From Pseudomonas palmensis (GTDB lineage Bacteria > Pseudomonadota > Gammaproteobacteria > Pseudomonadales > Pseudomonadaceae), in assembly GCF_017848315.1 (NCBI RefSeq), contig NZ_JAFKEC010000036.1:1-51461 (forward strand): a DNA stretch of 51,461 nt, given 5' to 3'. Within the stretch, counting starts at the first letter, position 1. Every line of letters starts with the position of its first letter. A program made the translations under genes and the position numbers. This document shows positions 14,892 through 23,249 of the stretch, piece by piece. The notes below the pieces were generated by a model. The model was not told where the DNA came from. It made no database searches and saw only the letters and a list, made by a program, of their open reading frames with translations.

Positions 14892-17800
14892 GAACCTACC
14901 CCTGGGATTCCGAACTTACTGCTCACGGCCTGATACAGCTCGCCGTCACCCATGATGCTGGCCACGCAGATTTGCAGAACGCTCTGACCATCTTCTGACG
15001 TTGTCTTCGACACCTTCCCGGCGTTGGACTTGTCCTCGATCAGGTTGACGGTCAAGCTCATCTGCGCGCCCTGCTGGCCTGTACCTGGTGCACCCTTCAC
15101 GCTGTTGACCGAGATGTTCTCGCCCGACATGGAGATGCGTTCGCCGGAGTTGATGGCCTCAAGCAGCTGACGGTTGCGCTTCGTAGCCTGGGCATTGATG
15201 ACGAACTCACCGTTGCTCAGCCGCGCGGGGATGCTGTCCGAGGTTCCCGTGCCCGACCCAGAGACATAGCCACCAGTCGAGAAGCCTTTGATCAGCGCAA
15301 AGGCTGCAAGCAGAGCCGTGCCGCCTACCACTGCCGCTGCGCCGAATGAGCCGATAGAGGCCACTAGCGCTGCTGGCAGCCATGCACTGAGCGTGGTACC
15401 AGCTGCAGCGACCTGGGCGGTGGTTGTGGTAGCGGTAGATGCGAGGCTGGATGCAGTGGCGATCCCATCCGCCGTCACCTTCGCTGTTGCCACGGTCGCC
15501 GCACCTGCCGTCTCTGCAGCAGTGACCGCTCCAACCTGAGCGATTTGCTGAGCCGCAACCGCTGCTGACGTCTGCCCGAACAGCACTTGCATGGCCTGGT
15601 TCACAGCCCACTGTGCAGCCATTTGGCCCAGCGAGTTGATAACGCTGCCGAACAAGCTCCGCGTGATGTTGGCCACTGACTGCCCGAAGGTCTGGCCGTC
15701 GAGTGCCATGCTCTCGAAGGCGCTCCCCACGCTGGATTGGAGGCTGCCAAAGGCACTCGCAAACAGCGACTGGGTCTGCCCGGCTACGTTGGCCGCGCTT
15801 GCCTGGAAGTTCTGCAGCGCCGCTGTCCAGCCATTGATCGGGCTGAGCATCGCCTGATCCATCTGCGTCCATCCGGCCTGCATCGCTGCAAGCTGCTTGG
15901 GCAAGAACTCGTTGGTCAGATCGATCTGCGCCTGCAGGTCCTGGCGCTGCTTCTCCGTCGTGGCGTTGGCCAGTTCGGTGCGCAGCTGCAGGATGCGGTC
16001 GTTGGTCTGCTGTTCCAACTGGACACGCTGCTGCATGCGCTGGGTTTGTTGGTCTCCCATCCCAACGCCGGCAGCGGCAGCGCCGTACTCATTCCGCTGA
16101 CCGGCCAGTTGGCGCTCAAGCTGCGCGCGGTACTGCTCGGCCTGGGTCAGGCCTTGTGCGCCTTTGATCGCGGCCGCGTAGTTGATCGAGGCCTGGGCCA
16201 GGGCCTTGCCGTACTCCTCCTGGCTGATCTTGCCCTTGCTCATCGCCAAATCGAGCTGGCCCTGCTCTTTTGTGAGTGCGCGGGCTGCCTGGGCGGCTGG
16301 GTCATACTGGTTGTACAGCCGGGCGAAAGTGTTCTCCGCCTCTGCAACACCTCGATTGGCGTTCTTTGGCGCGGCCTTCTTCGCCTCGCGGGTTTTGATG
16401 TCCGCGATTTCTTTCTCGATGTTCTTGCGAGATTGCGCGTACTTCGCCTCTTCGGCAGCAGTAAAGACGCCGGCAGCTACCGCCTTGGCCCGCGCCTTGT
16501 CGAGGTCAGTCAGCTCCTTGTTCAGGCGCTGTGTCTGGGTCAGCGCGCTCTTGTAGGAGGTCTCCAGGTCCTGCAGCCCTTTGCGACCCTCCTCCTGGAT
16601 ACGACGCCGCTTCTCTTCTTCCTCAAGCGTGGCGGAGTTGACCTGCTTGATATCCTGGCGCTTCTTCAGCTCTTCCTGAAGGCTCGAAATGCGCGATCGT
16701 GCATCGTTGTCCTCGTAAGCGGTGTCCAGAGTGCTCTGCAGATACGCAATCTTCTGCTGCAGCTGGGTGATGGCCTTGTCTTCGCTCTCCACACTCTTGC
16801 GGCCGATACTCGCGAAGGCATCGAGGACTTCGTTCGTTGCATCCTTGATGTTGAGCCAGCCACGCTCGATGAGACCCAGGTTCTCCCGGATCTTCGAGGT
16901 GCGCTGGCCCATGGCTTCGGCATAGGTGCGCTCTGCCAGGTCGGCGGCAGCCACCGCGTTGCCCTGGTCGGACAGGGCCTTGATCTGGGCATATACCGAT
17001 GCAGTCAGGAACCGGTACTTCTCGTCCAGCTCTACGATGCCAGCAACTGGGTCCTTGCCCAGTTTGATGAACTCAGCGACGGTATCCTCAATCGCCTTTC
17101 CAGTGACGCGCTGCATTTCGACAGCGGTGGTGGTGATCAGCTTGAGGTTACCGCTTGTGTTCGCACCGGCGGATGTGAGCTGGGCCAGGGCGCCAGCTGC
17201 CTGGCCAAATGTCCCGGTAACCTTGTCGGCGGAATCAGCCAGAGCAATCAGCTGCGCCTCTGAGGCCTTGGAGAAATTCCCGGTGAGGATCAGGCTGTTG
17301 CGCAGCGCATCAGTCTGTTCTGAGCCCTTGTAGTAAGCCAGGGCCAGTGCGCCGGCGGCGGCCGCCGCGACAGTAAATGGATTGACAAGGCCGAGTATGT
17401 ACCCACCCAGCGCCTTGGCCGCCGGCCCGATTCCGCCGAACATGTCTTTGAGCTGGCCGCCCTGCTGCAGAAAGACGGTTAGCGGTGCCTGGCCGCCCTG
17501 CAAGCTCACCGCGATATCCGTGAACTGTGCCGGCACGCCGCGGAGTGCTGCCTGATAGGCCTTGGCCGACATGCCCGCCTTGTTCATGCCCGTGGTGGTC
17601 TCGCCCAAAGCATCGCGCATGGTGTTGATGCGCTGGGTGTACTCCACGAAGGTGTCACTCTCGACAACCCCGTTCTTCCTGAACTTGGCCAGCTTCTCCT
17701 GCATCTCATCCAGGCGGCCGAGGGCAGCCACAGACGGGTTGATCTGCCCAAGGAGCTGGGCAAGCTCTTTGCGCTGATCGTCAAGGCTGCTGCTCACCTG

Positions 17801-17926
17801 GTCGGTCGACGCCGCGGCGGCCTCCCCTGCCTGCTGCATTCTGGTGAGGGTTCTTGCAAGGTCTTCCGCTTTACGCTGAGCGTCTCGCGAGTCGATCGTC
17901 ACCGCAAGGCGGGATTCCTGCGCCAT
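14888..17926 (-). CDS. Tail tape measure protein
   Basis: Encodes 1012 residues, the longest gene in the window. The sequence is alpha-helical and coiled-coil rich, with Ala/Gln-rich stretches, a hydrophobic stretch near residues 168-200 (LGGYILGLVNPFTVAAAAAGALALAYY) and others near 830-920, and a glycine-rich C-terminal GFSTGGYVSGSGTGTSD. This is the usual pattern of lambda H-type tape measures, which set tail length and help DNA enter the cell. GGAG precedes the ATG by 6 nt. Confidence 0.9.
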   Translation of the reverse strand: MAQESRLAVTIDSRDAQRKAEDLARTLTRMQQAGEAAAASTDQVSSSLDDQRKELAQLLGQINPSVAALGRLDEMQEKLAKFRKNGVVESDTFVEYTQRINTMRDALGETTTGMNKAGMSAKAYQAALRGVPAQFTDIAVSLQGGQAPLTVFLQQGGQLKDMFGGIGPAAKALGGYILGLVNPFTVAAAAAGALALAYYKGSEQTDALRNSLILTGNFSKASEAQLIALADSADKVTGTFGQAAGALAQLTSAGANTSGNLKLITTTAVEMQRVTGKAIEDTVAEFIKLGKDPVAGIVELDEKYRFLTASVYAQIKALSDQGNAVAAADLAERTYAEAMGQRTSKIRENLGLIERGWLNIKDATNEVLDAFASIGRKSVESEDKAITQLQQKIAYLQSTLDTAYEDNDARSRISSLQEELKKRQDIKQVNSATLEEEEKRRRIQEEGRKGLQDLETSYKSALTQTQRLNKELTDLDKARAKAVAAGVFTAAEEAKYAQSRKNIEKEIADIKTREAKKAAPKNANRGVAEAENTFARLYNQYDPAAQAARALTKEQGQLDLAMSKGKISQEEYGKALAQASINYAAAIKGAQGLTQAEQYRAQLERQLAGQRNEYGAAAAGVGMGDQQTQRMQQRVQLEQQTNDRILQLRTELANATTEKQRQDLQAQIDLTNEFLPKQLAAMQAGWTQMDQAMLSPINGWTAALQNFQASAANVAGQTQSLFASAFGSLQSSVGSAFESMALDGQTFGQSVANITRSLFGSVINSLGQMAAQWAVNQAMQVLFGQTSAAVAAQQIAQVGAVTAAETAGAATVATAKVTADGIATASSLASTATTTTAQVAAAGTTLSAWLPAALVASIGSFGAAAVVGGTALLAAFALIKGFSTGGYVSGSGTGTSDSIPARLSNGEFVINAQATKRNRQLLEAINSGERISMSGENISVNSVKGAPGTGQQGAQMSLTVNLIEDKSNAGKVSKTTSEDGQSVLQICVASIMGDGELYQAVSSKFGIPGVGS

Positions 17927-17942
17927 AGCATTCTCCAGGCGT

Positions 17943-17962
17943 AAAAAAACCCGCTGGGCGGG
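17943..17962 (-). terminator. Intrinsic terminator upstream of the tape measure gene
   Basis: Minus-strand CCCGC pairs with GCGGG around a 3-nt loop, followed by seven T. It starts immediately after the tail chaperone extension stop and ends a few bases before the tape measure ribosome site. Confidence 0.6.
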
Positions 17963-18331
17963 CTATCGTTTCTTCGTCGGCGATTTGGGCCTGTCTTTCT
18001 CCTGCTGCTCTTCCCAGTACCTGCGGAATTCGTCATCCAGGGCGAAGATGGCGGCGTCATACTCTTCGCGGCATATCGCAGTCGGGTAGCGCTCTAGGTA
18101 CTCGGTGATGGCTGCTGGTGCGATTGGCGCCGGGGCGCCGACCATTCCGACGTACTGCCTGGATCGGCTGATGTAGCCATAGGCCTCAAGGACTTCGGCG
18201 GTTACCCCGTCGATCTCTGGCTGTGGCGGCACCGGCGCTACACCCTTCAACCGCTCTCGCTTCCAGCGGGCCTTTTCATTGGCCTCCCCTGCCCATTCGC
18301 GCCCCCACAGGTATGCCGCTACTGCTTTTCC
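17963..18331 (-). CDS. Tail chaperone extension (T part), reached by -1 frameshift
   Basis: About 122 codons are open in the -1 frame relative to the upstream chaperone gene, from the candidate slip site to the stop at 17963. No ATG with a ribosome site fits; the only internal start-like codon is a TTG at 18250. The residues are aromatic-rich at first (YLWGREWAGEANEKARWKRE) and charged at the end (RRYWEEQQEKDRPKSPTKKR). Long-tailed phages make G and G-T chaperones this way before the tape measure gene. Frame geometry (re-reading one base) is exactly -1. Confidence 0.65.
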   Translation of the reverse strand, partial: GKAVAAYLWGREWAGEANEKARWKRERLKGVAPVPPQPEIDGVTAEVLEAYGYISRSRQYVGMVGAPAPIAPAAITEYLERYPTAICREEYDAAIFALDDEFRRYWEEQQEKDRPKSPTKKR

Positions 18332-18762
18332 GCAGTGGCCTTGGCCTTCTCCTCGACACGGCGTGCGATGTCGGTGGCGGTGCGCAGCGCCAGGAAGTAC
18401 ATGCTCGGCATCTGGTTGATCAGAGCCACACAGAGTTCAGGGCTGTAAGGCGCCGGCTCGCCCGGTTTCTCTTCGACGTCTACACCCTTCCAGTCCTTGA
18501 TCAGGTGCTTGGCCGCCAGCTCGACGAACAGTTCGTCGTCGGTTTCCAGCTGCACGTCTGGGATTGCGCCGATACTGAAATCAGCGGTCCCGACGCCGGC
18601 CTGCTGGTTGATAGCGGCCAGGTGGCGGTTGACCAGTGCCTGGTGTGATCTGTAGATCGGGTTGGCGATGGAGCTGACCAGGATCTCGGCGCCAGGCGCG
18701 AACTCGACCCAGCGCTGGCCGTTGATGTCGAGCTCTGGCTTTTTAGCGATGGTGATACCCAT
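18319..18762 (-). CDS. Tail assembly chaperone (G-like)
   Basis: Encodes 147 residues between the tail tube and tape measure genes, the fixed place of the tail assembly chaperone. The C-terminus is rich in Lys, Ala and Glu (VEEKAKATAEKQ) as in many G-like proteins. The last codons GAA AAG CAG TAG contain the candidate slippery stretch. The start has a GAGGA ribosome site. Confidence 0.7.
   Translation of the reverse strand: MGITIAKKPELDINGQRWVEFAPGAEILVSSIANPIYRSHQALVNRHLAAINQQAGVGTADFSIGAIPDVQLETDDELFVELAAKHLIKDWKGVDVEEKPGEPAPYSPELCVALINQMPSMYFLALRTATDIARRVEEKAKATAEKQ
18325..18331 (-). promoter_or_regulatory. Candidate -1 ribosomal frameshift site
   Basis: Minus-strand GGAAAAG, read in the zero frame as GAA AAG just before CAG TAG, allows re-pairing as GGA AAA in the -1 frame, which stays open for 122 codons. 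It is close to, but not identical with, the lambda site GGGAAAG and does not fit X-XXY-YYZ fully, so the efficiency may be low or the slip may occur on AAG alone. Confidence 0.5.
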
Positions 18763-18778
18763 GGATTTCCTCTGCGGT

Positions 18779-18813
18779 AAAAGGCCCGACGCGCACCGCA
18801 GGGCGCGCCGGGC
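18779..18813 (-). terminator. Hairpin after the tail tube gene
   Basis: An 11-bp GC-rich stem (GCCCGGCGCGC with GCGCGTCGGGC on the minus strand, one G-T pair) is followed by CTTTT. The T-run is short, so it may only reduce transcription between tail tube and chaperone genes. Confidence 0.45.
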
Positions 18814-18819
18814 AAAGGG

Positions 18820-19989
18820 TTAAACGGTGACGGTGATTTCAGCGGTGTCGGTCTTGGTGCCGTCTGCTGCGCTGGTTGCCGTGATGGTTGCCGTGCCGGC
18901 AGCAATGCCGGTGACCAGGCCGGTGGCGCTGACGCTGGCGATGGCCGGCGCCGAAGAAGTCCAGGTGACGAGCTGGCTGGCACCGATCGGCGTGACGACT
19001 GCCTCAAGGTCAACCGTCTCATCGACTTCGATGCTGGCGGTGGCCGGGGTCACGGTCACGGCAGCGATTGCCACAGGGCCAGGGATGCGGGTGATGGTCG
19101 GCGGCACACGCCGGCCGGTGTAGCTCAATTCAACCTGGATGATGTCGGTGGCACCGCCATCAGGCCAGTCGCCGCTCACTTCCATCTCGGGCAGGAAGAA
19201 GGTGTAGCCACCGTCTGCGTTGTTCAGCGTGAACTCGAAGCTCAGCGCATCGCCAGTCTGCTGCGCCTTCCAGTACTCGTATGCAGTCTTCGACCAGCTC
19301 ATGGTGATCGAGCCAGACGGCGTGAAGGTGGTCGGGATGATGTTGCCCGGGAACGGATTGCCGTTGCCGATGCAGCGCTGGGTTTGTACGGCGTTGTCGA
19401 ACTGCAGGTTGAAGCTGTCGACGCAGGCGTTGTCTTCACCAAGCTGCACACCGTTGATCTTCAGGCCGGTGACGTCCTTGAACCCGTAGCGGCGCTGGTG
19501 CGCCTCGGCAATCGGGTTCAGGATGAACGAGGTGTTGTCGGCCTTGTCGGACCAGTCGATGGCCGCGAAGGTGGTGGTTACCGTGATTTCGTTGTCGTTT
19601 GGGACTTCGAAGTTCATGGTCGCGACCTGGGCGCCGCGGGCAATGGCCGCGATACCGACGTCGCTTGCGTACGATCCGATGGAGAACGAAATTCGGTCGT
19701 TACCCATGGTCAGCACGTTGCCGGCCCAGTCCTTGCCGAAGCATGAGGCCATGAACTCGTCCAATGCCCCGTAGCGCAGCTTGGTTTCGATATCGCCGCC
19801 AACGTCCACAGTGGTCTGGGCGGTGCCCTGGGCCATGCGGTCGGCGCCGATCTCGTTGTTCTCTTCCGTGTTGTAGGTCGGCACAAGGCCGAAGCTGACG
19901 CGGGTCAGCACGTTCCAGTCGCCGGGCGGGGTGATGCCCGGCGTTACCTCGCGTTTCCAGGCGGTTGATACCTTGGCACCACTGGACAT
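18820..19989 (-). CDS. Major tail tube protein with C-terminal Ig-like domain
   Basis: Encodes 389 residues. Residues 1-305 form the beta-rich tube subunit (YNTEENNEIGADRMAQG, GFKDVTGLKINGVQLG). The last ~85 residues (VAIAAVTVTPATASIEVDE to AEITVTV) are a bacterial Ig-like group 2 (BIG2) domain, with the typical VTWTSSAPAIASVSATGLVTG core, that would decorate the tail surface and may bind sugars on the cell. GGAG precedes the ATG. It is placed before the chaperone and tape measure genes as expected. Confidence 0.9.
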   Translation of the reverse strand: MSSGAKVSTAWKREVTPGITPPGDWNVLTRVSFGLVPTYNTEENNEIGADRMAQGTAQTTVDVGGDIETKLRYGALDEFMASCFGKDWAGNVLTMGNDRISFSIGSYASDVGIAAIARGAQVATMNFEVPNDNEITVTTTFAAIDWSDKADNTSFILNPIAEAHQRRYGFKDVTGLKINGVQLGEDNACVDSFNLQFDNAVQTQRCIGNGNPFPGNIIPTTFTPSGSITMSWSKTAYEYWKAQQTGDALSFEFTLNNADGGYTFFLPEMEVSGDWPDGGATDIIQVELSYTGRRVPPTITRIPGPVAIAAVTVTPATASIEVDETVDLEAVVTPIGASQLVTWTSSAPAIASVSATGLVTGIAAGTATITATSAADGTKTDTAEITVTV

Positions 19990-20015
19990 GGGGTGTTTCT
20001 CCTATCGATAGGCGT

Positions 20016-20037
20016 AAAAAAACCGCCATGTGGCGGT
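20016..20037 (-). terminator. Intrinsic terminator upstream of the tail tube gene
   Basis: Minus-strand ACCGCC pairs with GGCGGT around ACAT, followed by seven T. It lies between the 63-residue gene and the tail tube ribosome site. Confidence 0.75.
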
Positions 20038-20054
20038 GCAGGTTTTAGTTTTGG

Positions 20055-20246
20055 TCAGGCGGGAATGGTGCGGACCACGATGATCGGCAGAGGGTCGTCG
20101 TCAGGCCTGAAGACAACTTCGTCGTGCTCAAGCAGCGGCTCGGTGTACTCGATGGTCGATCCATCTTCCTGGATGGCCAAGGTGGTATGCGCAACGGCGC
20201 GGTCTACCACTTCGCCATTGATTCGAACCTTCATGGTGTCGGTCAT
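20055..20246 (-). CDS. Small phage protein of unknown function
   Basis: Encodes 63 residues (MTDTMKVRINGEVVDRAVAH...) with predicted short strands and an acidic middle. The start is at 20246 after AGGGCC. A longer frame running upstream overlaps the HNH gene on the other strand and lacks support. It sits between the tail terminator gene and the tail tube gene, and the HNH gene has been inserted just before it. A structural or assembly role is possible. Confidence 0.55.
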   Translation of the reverse strand: MTDTMKVRINGEVVDRAVAHTTLAIQEDGSTIEYTEPLLEHDEVVFRPDDDPLPIIVVRTIPA

Positions 20247-20286
20247 CAGTAGGCCCTGTAGGGGTAAAATTGAGGAATTGTCGAGG

Positions 20287-20976
20287 ATGAGGGAAAGACC
20301 GTTGAAGACGTGTAAAACCTGCCTTCTGGAAAAGCCTTCTGAGCTATTCCACGCTACAAAAAACGCACGCGATGGCTTGGCCGCTTCTTGCAAATCCTGC
20401 GCTAACGAGCGCGCCAGGATATGGCGCGAGCAAAACAGGGAGCGTCACCGATCTTCATCCAAGGAGTATTTCTACAAGAACCAGGTCGCGTACAACGAGA
20501 AAAGCGCGACCTACTACCGCGAGAATCGAGAAACCCAAAAAGCCAAGCAACGGGTTCGCAACTCGAAAAACTCAGCGCAGCAGGCAATCACCCATCGGGC
20601 TTGGCTTGCGGCCAACCCACAATGGCGAAAGAACTACTACAGGCAGGTTCTGAGAAAACGCCCTGACTTCCGGGCGAATATGGCGCTTCGCCGGATACTC
20701 CACCGGCTGCTTCGCCTTACCGGAACAATCAAGAGTTCTCGCTCTTCCCAAATTCTTGGCTATAGCGCCGAGATGCTTAGGTGTCGCATTGAGTTTCAGT
20801 TCAGCCCTGGAATGTCATGGTCCAATCATGGCGAATGGCACATTGATCATCGGATACCAGTTTCAGTCTTTCTCGCTCGCGGAGAGACAAGGCCTCAAAT
20901 CGTCAACGCACTTAGTAATCTCCGGCCACTATGGGCTGCGGATAACATGAGCAAGGGTGCGAGGTGGTCCGCTTAA
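20287..20976 (+). CDS. HNH homing-type endonuclease
   Basis: Encodes 229 residues. An N-terminal zinc ribbon (CKTC at about 9-12, CKSC at about 33-36) and a basic helical middle lead to a C-terminal HNH site: GEWHIDHRIPVS gives the first histidine pair, NALSNLRPLWAADN the asparagine and the final part. It is on the plus strand inside a minus-strand structural operon. This placement is typical of free-standing homing endonucleases that spread between phages. It ends 3 nt into the convergent tail terminator gene and starts about 40 nt from the divergent small gene. Confidence 0.85.
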   Translation: MRERPLKTCKTCLLEKPSELFHATKNARDGLAASCKSCANERARIWREQNRERHRSSSKEYFYKNQVAYNEKSATYYRENRETQKAKQRVRNSKNSAQQAITHRAWLAANPQWRKNYYRQVLRKRPDFRANMALRRILHRLLRLTGTIKSSRSSQILGYSAEMLRCRIEFQFSPGMSWSNHGEWHIDHRIPVSVFLARGETRPQIVNALSNLRPLWAADNMSKGARWSA

Positions 20977-21380
20977 TAGGCACGGTACGGCACGCTGATA
21001 TTTACCTGATACCAGCCGTGGCCGTCATCGCCCACAGTACTGGCCGAGGCCGCGTAGCAGTCGAATGGCCCGGTCGGGTCGCTGTAGAACTCAAAGTGCT
21101 GCACCAGCGTGTCGGCGGCCTTGGTGATGGCCAGGGTGCCCTTGTAGCTGGGTACGAACAGTTGAATGATGATGATGCCGGTACGGCGTACGCAGGGGCC
21201 GATACCGACCTCTGGCGCGCTGCCAAGGCCGGGGATGTCCGCCAGGCGGGCCCAGATGGCCCTTCCGGCAGGATCGAAAGGCGCATCGCCATTTGGCTCA
21301 AGGTCAACATCCTCAGGCGGGATTCCAGCCCACTGCTGCATTCGCCCGATGACGATGGCGCGGATCTGTTCGAAGGTCAT
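20973..21380 (-). CDS. Tail terminator-like protein (DUF4128 type)
   Basis: Encodes 135 residues starting at the ATG that overlaps the previous stop. MTFEQIRAIVIGRMQQW at the start, and IIIIQLFVPSYKGTLAITKAADTLVQHF later, match the DUF4128 / lambda U-like proteins that cap the finished tail. The position between the neck protein and the tail tube is right for this role. Confidence 0.7.
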   Translation of the reverse strand: MTFEQIRAIVIGRMQQWAGIPPEDVDLEPNGDAPFDPAGRAIWARLADIPGLGSAPEVGIGPCVRRTGIIIIQLFVPSYKGTLAITKAADTLVQHFEFYSDPTGPFDCYAASASTVGDDGHGWYQVNISVPYRAY

Positions 21381-21805
21381 GAGTAAGCCTGCGAAACGCC
21401 GTGAAATGCCACTTCGTAGACGCCACCCGGCGCCTGGGTCGAGTGGCCTTCCTCTATTTTTTCGGCGTAGGGTAGGTTCGTTTGGATGTAAATTACGGTG
21501 AAAGGCTCGAGGCCTGATAGCTGGCGATTGCCCTCTGCTATCGTTTCTGCGCCGTTCTTGTCGATCTTGGTCGTCTGCGTGTAGACGGGAGCGCCGACAC
21601 TGACGATGTGGCTTCCACGAAAGCGGCCACCTGTGTACCCAGGTGGCGGCGGCTTCTTCCAGAGCTTCGGGTTGCCGACCGGTGACTTGTAGACGATCTC
21701 TCCAAGCATGGCCATGGCGATCGCCCTGGAGCGCTGGGTAAGCGCGCTCTCCACCACACCGGCAAAAGCACTTGGCGGCGTACTCCACCCTCTCCCCTTG
21801 GCCAT
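21377..21805 (-). CDS. HK97 gp10-like neck / minor tail protein
   Basis: Encodes 142 residues. The small basic N-terminal helical region, the GGRFRGSHIVSVGAPV motif and the late PYAEKIEEGHSTQAP are typical of the HK97 gp10 family, which links the head completion proteins to the tail. The ATG at 21805 has GAGGAAG upstream. It overlaps the next gene by 4 nt. Confidence 0.7.
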   Translation of the reverse strand: MAKGRGWSTPPSAFAGVVESALTQRSRAIAMAMLGEIVYKSPVGNPKLWKKPPPPGYTGGRFRGSHIVSVGAPVYTQTTKIDKNGAETIAEGNRQLSGLEPFTVIYIQTNLPYAEKIEEGHSTQAPGGVYEVAFHGVSQAYS

Positions 21806-21807
21806 TG

Positions 21808-22188
21808 TCACTTCCTCAGCTGGATCTCGTAATGGGCCTTTGCCGGGTCAATGCCGGGGCTGATGACTCGGTACTTGGCCTGGCGGCCGGTGAGCAGGTC
21901 TTCGACCGTGACTTGGTGTCCAACCGCCGGCTTATCCGTGACCTCGTTGGCCAGGCAGATCAGCAGCACATCGCCCACCAGGATGTTCACGCCATCGATG
22001 CGTCGGCTGTCGTAGCTGTCGAGCACGCCGCGCCCGGTGTATGTGACCGGCTGGGCAGTAGTCGTTTCGCTGATCGGATCCCGCACGCCCGGCCCCAGGT
22101 AGGAGCCGGTGAATGGAACCACAGCATCAGCCAGATCATCATCGAAGGCTTCGGCCAGGTCGGCCTGGATATCGTCGCGAAGACCCAT
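21808..22188 (-). CDS. Head-tail joining protein
   Basis: Encodes 126 residues, acidic at the start (DDIQADLAEAFDDDLADAV) and beta-rich later. It occupies the slot of the head-tail stopper (lambda FII-like) between the connector and the neck protein. The assignment is by position and size. The start at 22188 is chosen because the frame further upstream overlaps the connector gene. Confidence 0.55.
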   Translation of the reverse strand: MGLRDDIQADLAEAFDDDLADAVVPFTGSYLGPGVRDPISETTTAQPVTYTGRGVLDSYDSRRIDGVNILVGDVLLICLANEVTDKPAVGHQVTVEDLLTGRQAKYRVISPGIDPAKAHYEIQLRK

Positions 22189-22190
22189 CT

Positions 22191-22583
22191 CTACCCCCTC
22201 TTCACAGCGAAGGCGAACGGGTTGCTGCGCCAAGGCGTGAGCAGGGCCAGAGCCAGCTGCACGCAGGCAGGCTGCGCGGCCGCGGTGGTCTTGTCGATCG
22301 AGCCGAAGGTCTTGCTGGTCGTTACCGAGCCGGCCTTGACGGTCTTCGCCTCGAGCGAGCCCTCGGTCTGCTGCTGGTAGAGCTTGCCCTGGGCTGCGCA
22401 CTTGGCCAGCCGGGCGCCGGCCTGCTTCACGTCGTCAGGGATGTCGTCCGTATCGATTCCGACCAGGTTGAGCGCGGTCAGGTAGGCATTCGCCTCGAAC
22501 GCCGCCTCTTCCTTGTGCTCGTCAGCCGCCCAGCCAGCCCCGAGGATGCTATCCACGTCGGCCACAGTGATGTAGGTAGCCAT
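22191..22583 (-). CDS. Head-tail connector / head completion protein
   Basis: Encodes 130 residues. The helical N-terminus (ITVADVDSILGAGWAADEHKEEAAFEANAYLTAL) and the late CVQLALALLTPWRSNP are typical of the adaptor proteins that follow the capsid gene, sometimes annotated as DnaT-like. It would sit below the portal and close the DNA-filled head. Confidence 0.65.
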   Translation of the reverse strand: MATYITVADVDSILGAGWAADEHKEEAAFEANAYLTALNLVGIDTDDIPDDVKQAGARLAKCAAQGKLYQQQTEGSLEAKTVKAGSVTTSKTFGSIDKTTAAAQPACVQLALALLTPWRSNPFAFAVKRG

Positions 22584-22622
22584 CAGGCCTCCGCTTGAAT
22601 GAGTGGGGCCGAAGCCCCGGTA

Positions 22623-23201
22623 TTACTTGGGCAGGTCGTCGACCAGCTTCTGCAGCGACTCTTTCGAGGCGTTGGCGCGGTAAGTCACGCCGGCCTTGTC
22701 CAGGGCAGCCTTCAGCGCCTCGACCTCAGGGTCGGCGGCAGCAGCTTTGAGGGTCTCGATCTGCTTCAGCAAGTCGGCCTTCTCTTGCTCCAGGTCGATT
22801 ACCTTCTGGACTTCGCCGTCGCGCTCGCGCTGCAGGCTGGCGATGCCGGCATTGACCGCTTCCAGCACCTGAAGCAGGCGGCCTGCGGTTTCGCCCAGCT
22901 CGCCCTCTGGACGATCCAGGCTCTGCTCGGCAAACGATTCGACGATCACGCCAATGGCGGCCAGCTCAGCCGTCAGTTGATCGACCACGTCCTGGCTCAG
23001 TCCGCCAGCCTCGACAACCACGGCCACGGCTTTCAGCTCGGGCCGAATGGTCACCTCCGGCACGTCCTTGGCCTCACCATGGCGGCTGGCAGCGGCGTTT
23101 GCGTCGACGATGACCAAGCCATGCTCTTTGGCCAGGGCCTTCACATCCTCCTGGTACTGGTGGAACGGGCCGGCCAGGTACCAGATGTTGTTCTTGCTCA
23201 T
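22623..23201 (-). CDS. Virion-associated hypothetical protein with coiled coil
   Basis: Encodes 192 residues. An N-terminal domain (NNIWYLAGPFHQYQEDVKALAKEHGL) is followed by a coiled coil at about 120-160 and a compact C-terminus (ALDKAGVTYRANASKESLQKLVDDLPK) resembling a LEM/HeH helix-extended-loop-helix module. It lies between the major capsid and connector genes, a common place for head decoration or accessory proteins. The function is not known. Confidence 0.55.
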   Translation of the reverse strand: MSKNNIWYLAGPFHQYQEDVKALAKEHGLVIVDANAAASRHGEAKDVPEVTIRPELKAVAVVVEAGGLSQDVVDQLTAELAAIGVIVESFAEQSLDRPEGELGETAGRLLQVLEAVNAGIASLQRERDGEVQKVIDLEQEKADLLKQIETLKAAAADPEVEALKAALDKAGVTYRANASKESLQKLVDDLPK

Positions 23202-23249
23202 GCTCACGTCCTCAGTGGGCCAGGCCATAGGCCCAGCCCACCATCAGGG

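Noticed and set aside
15737..17263. A 508-codon plus-strand frame within the tape measure gene
   Set aside because: It is antisense to a clear tape measure protein and leucine-rich only through complementing that sequence.
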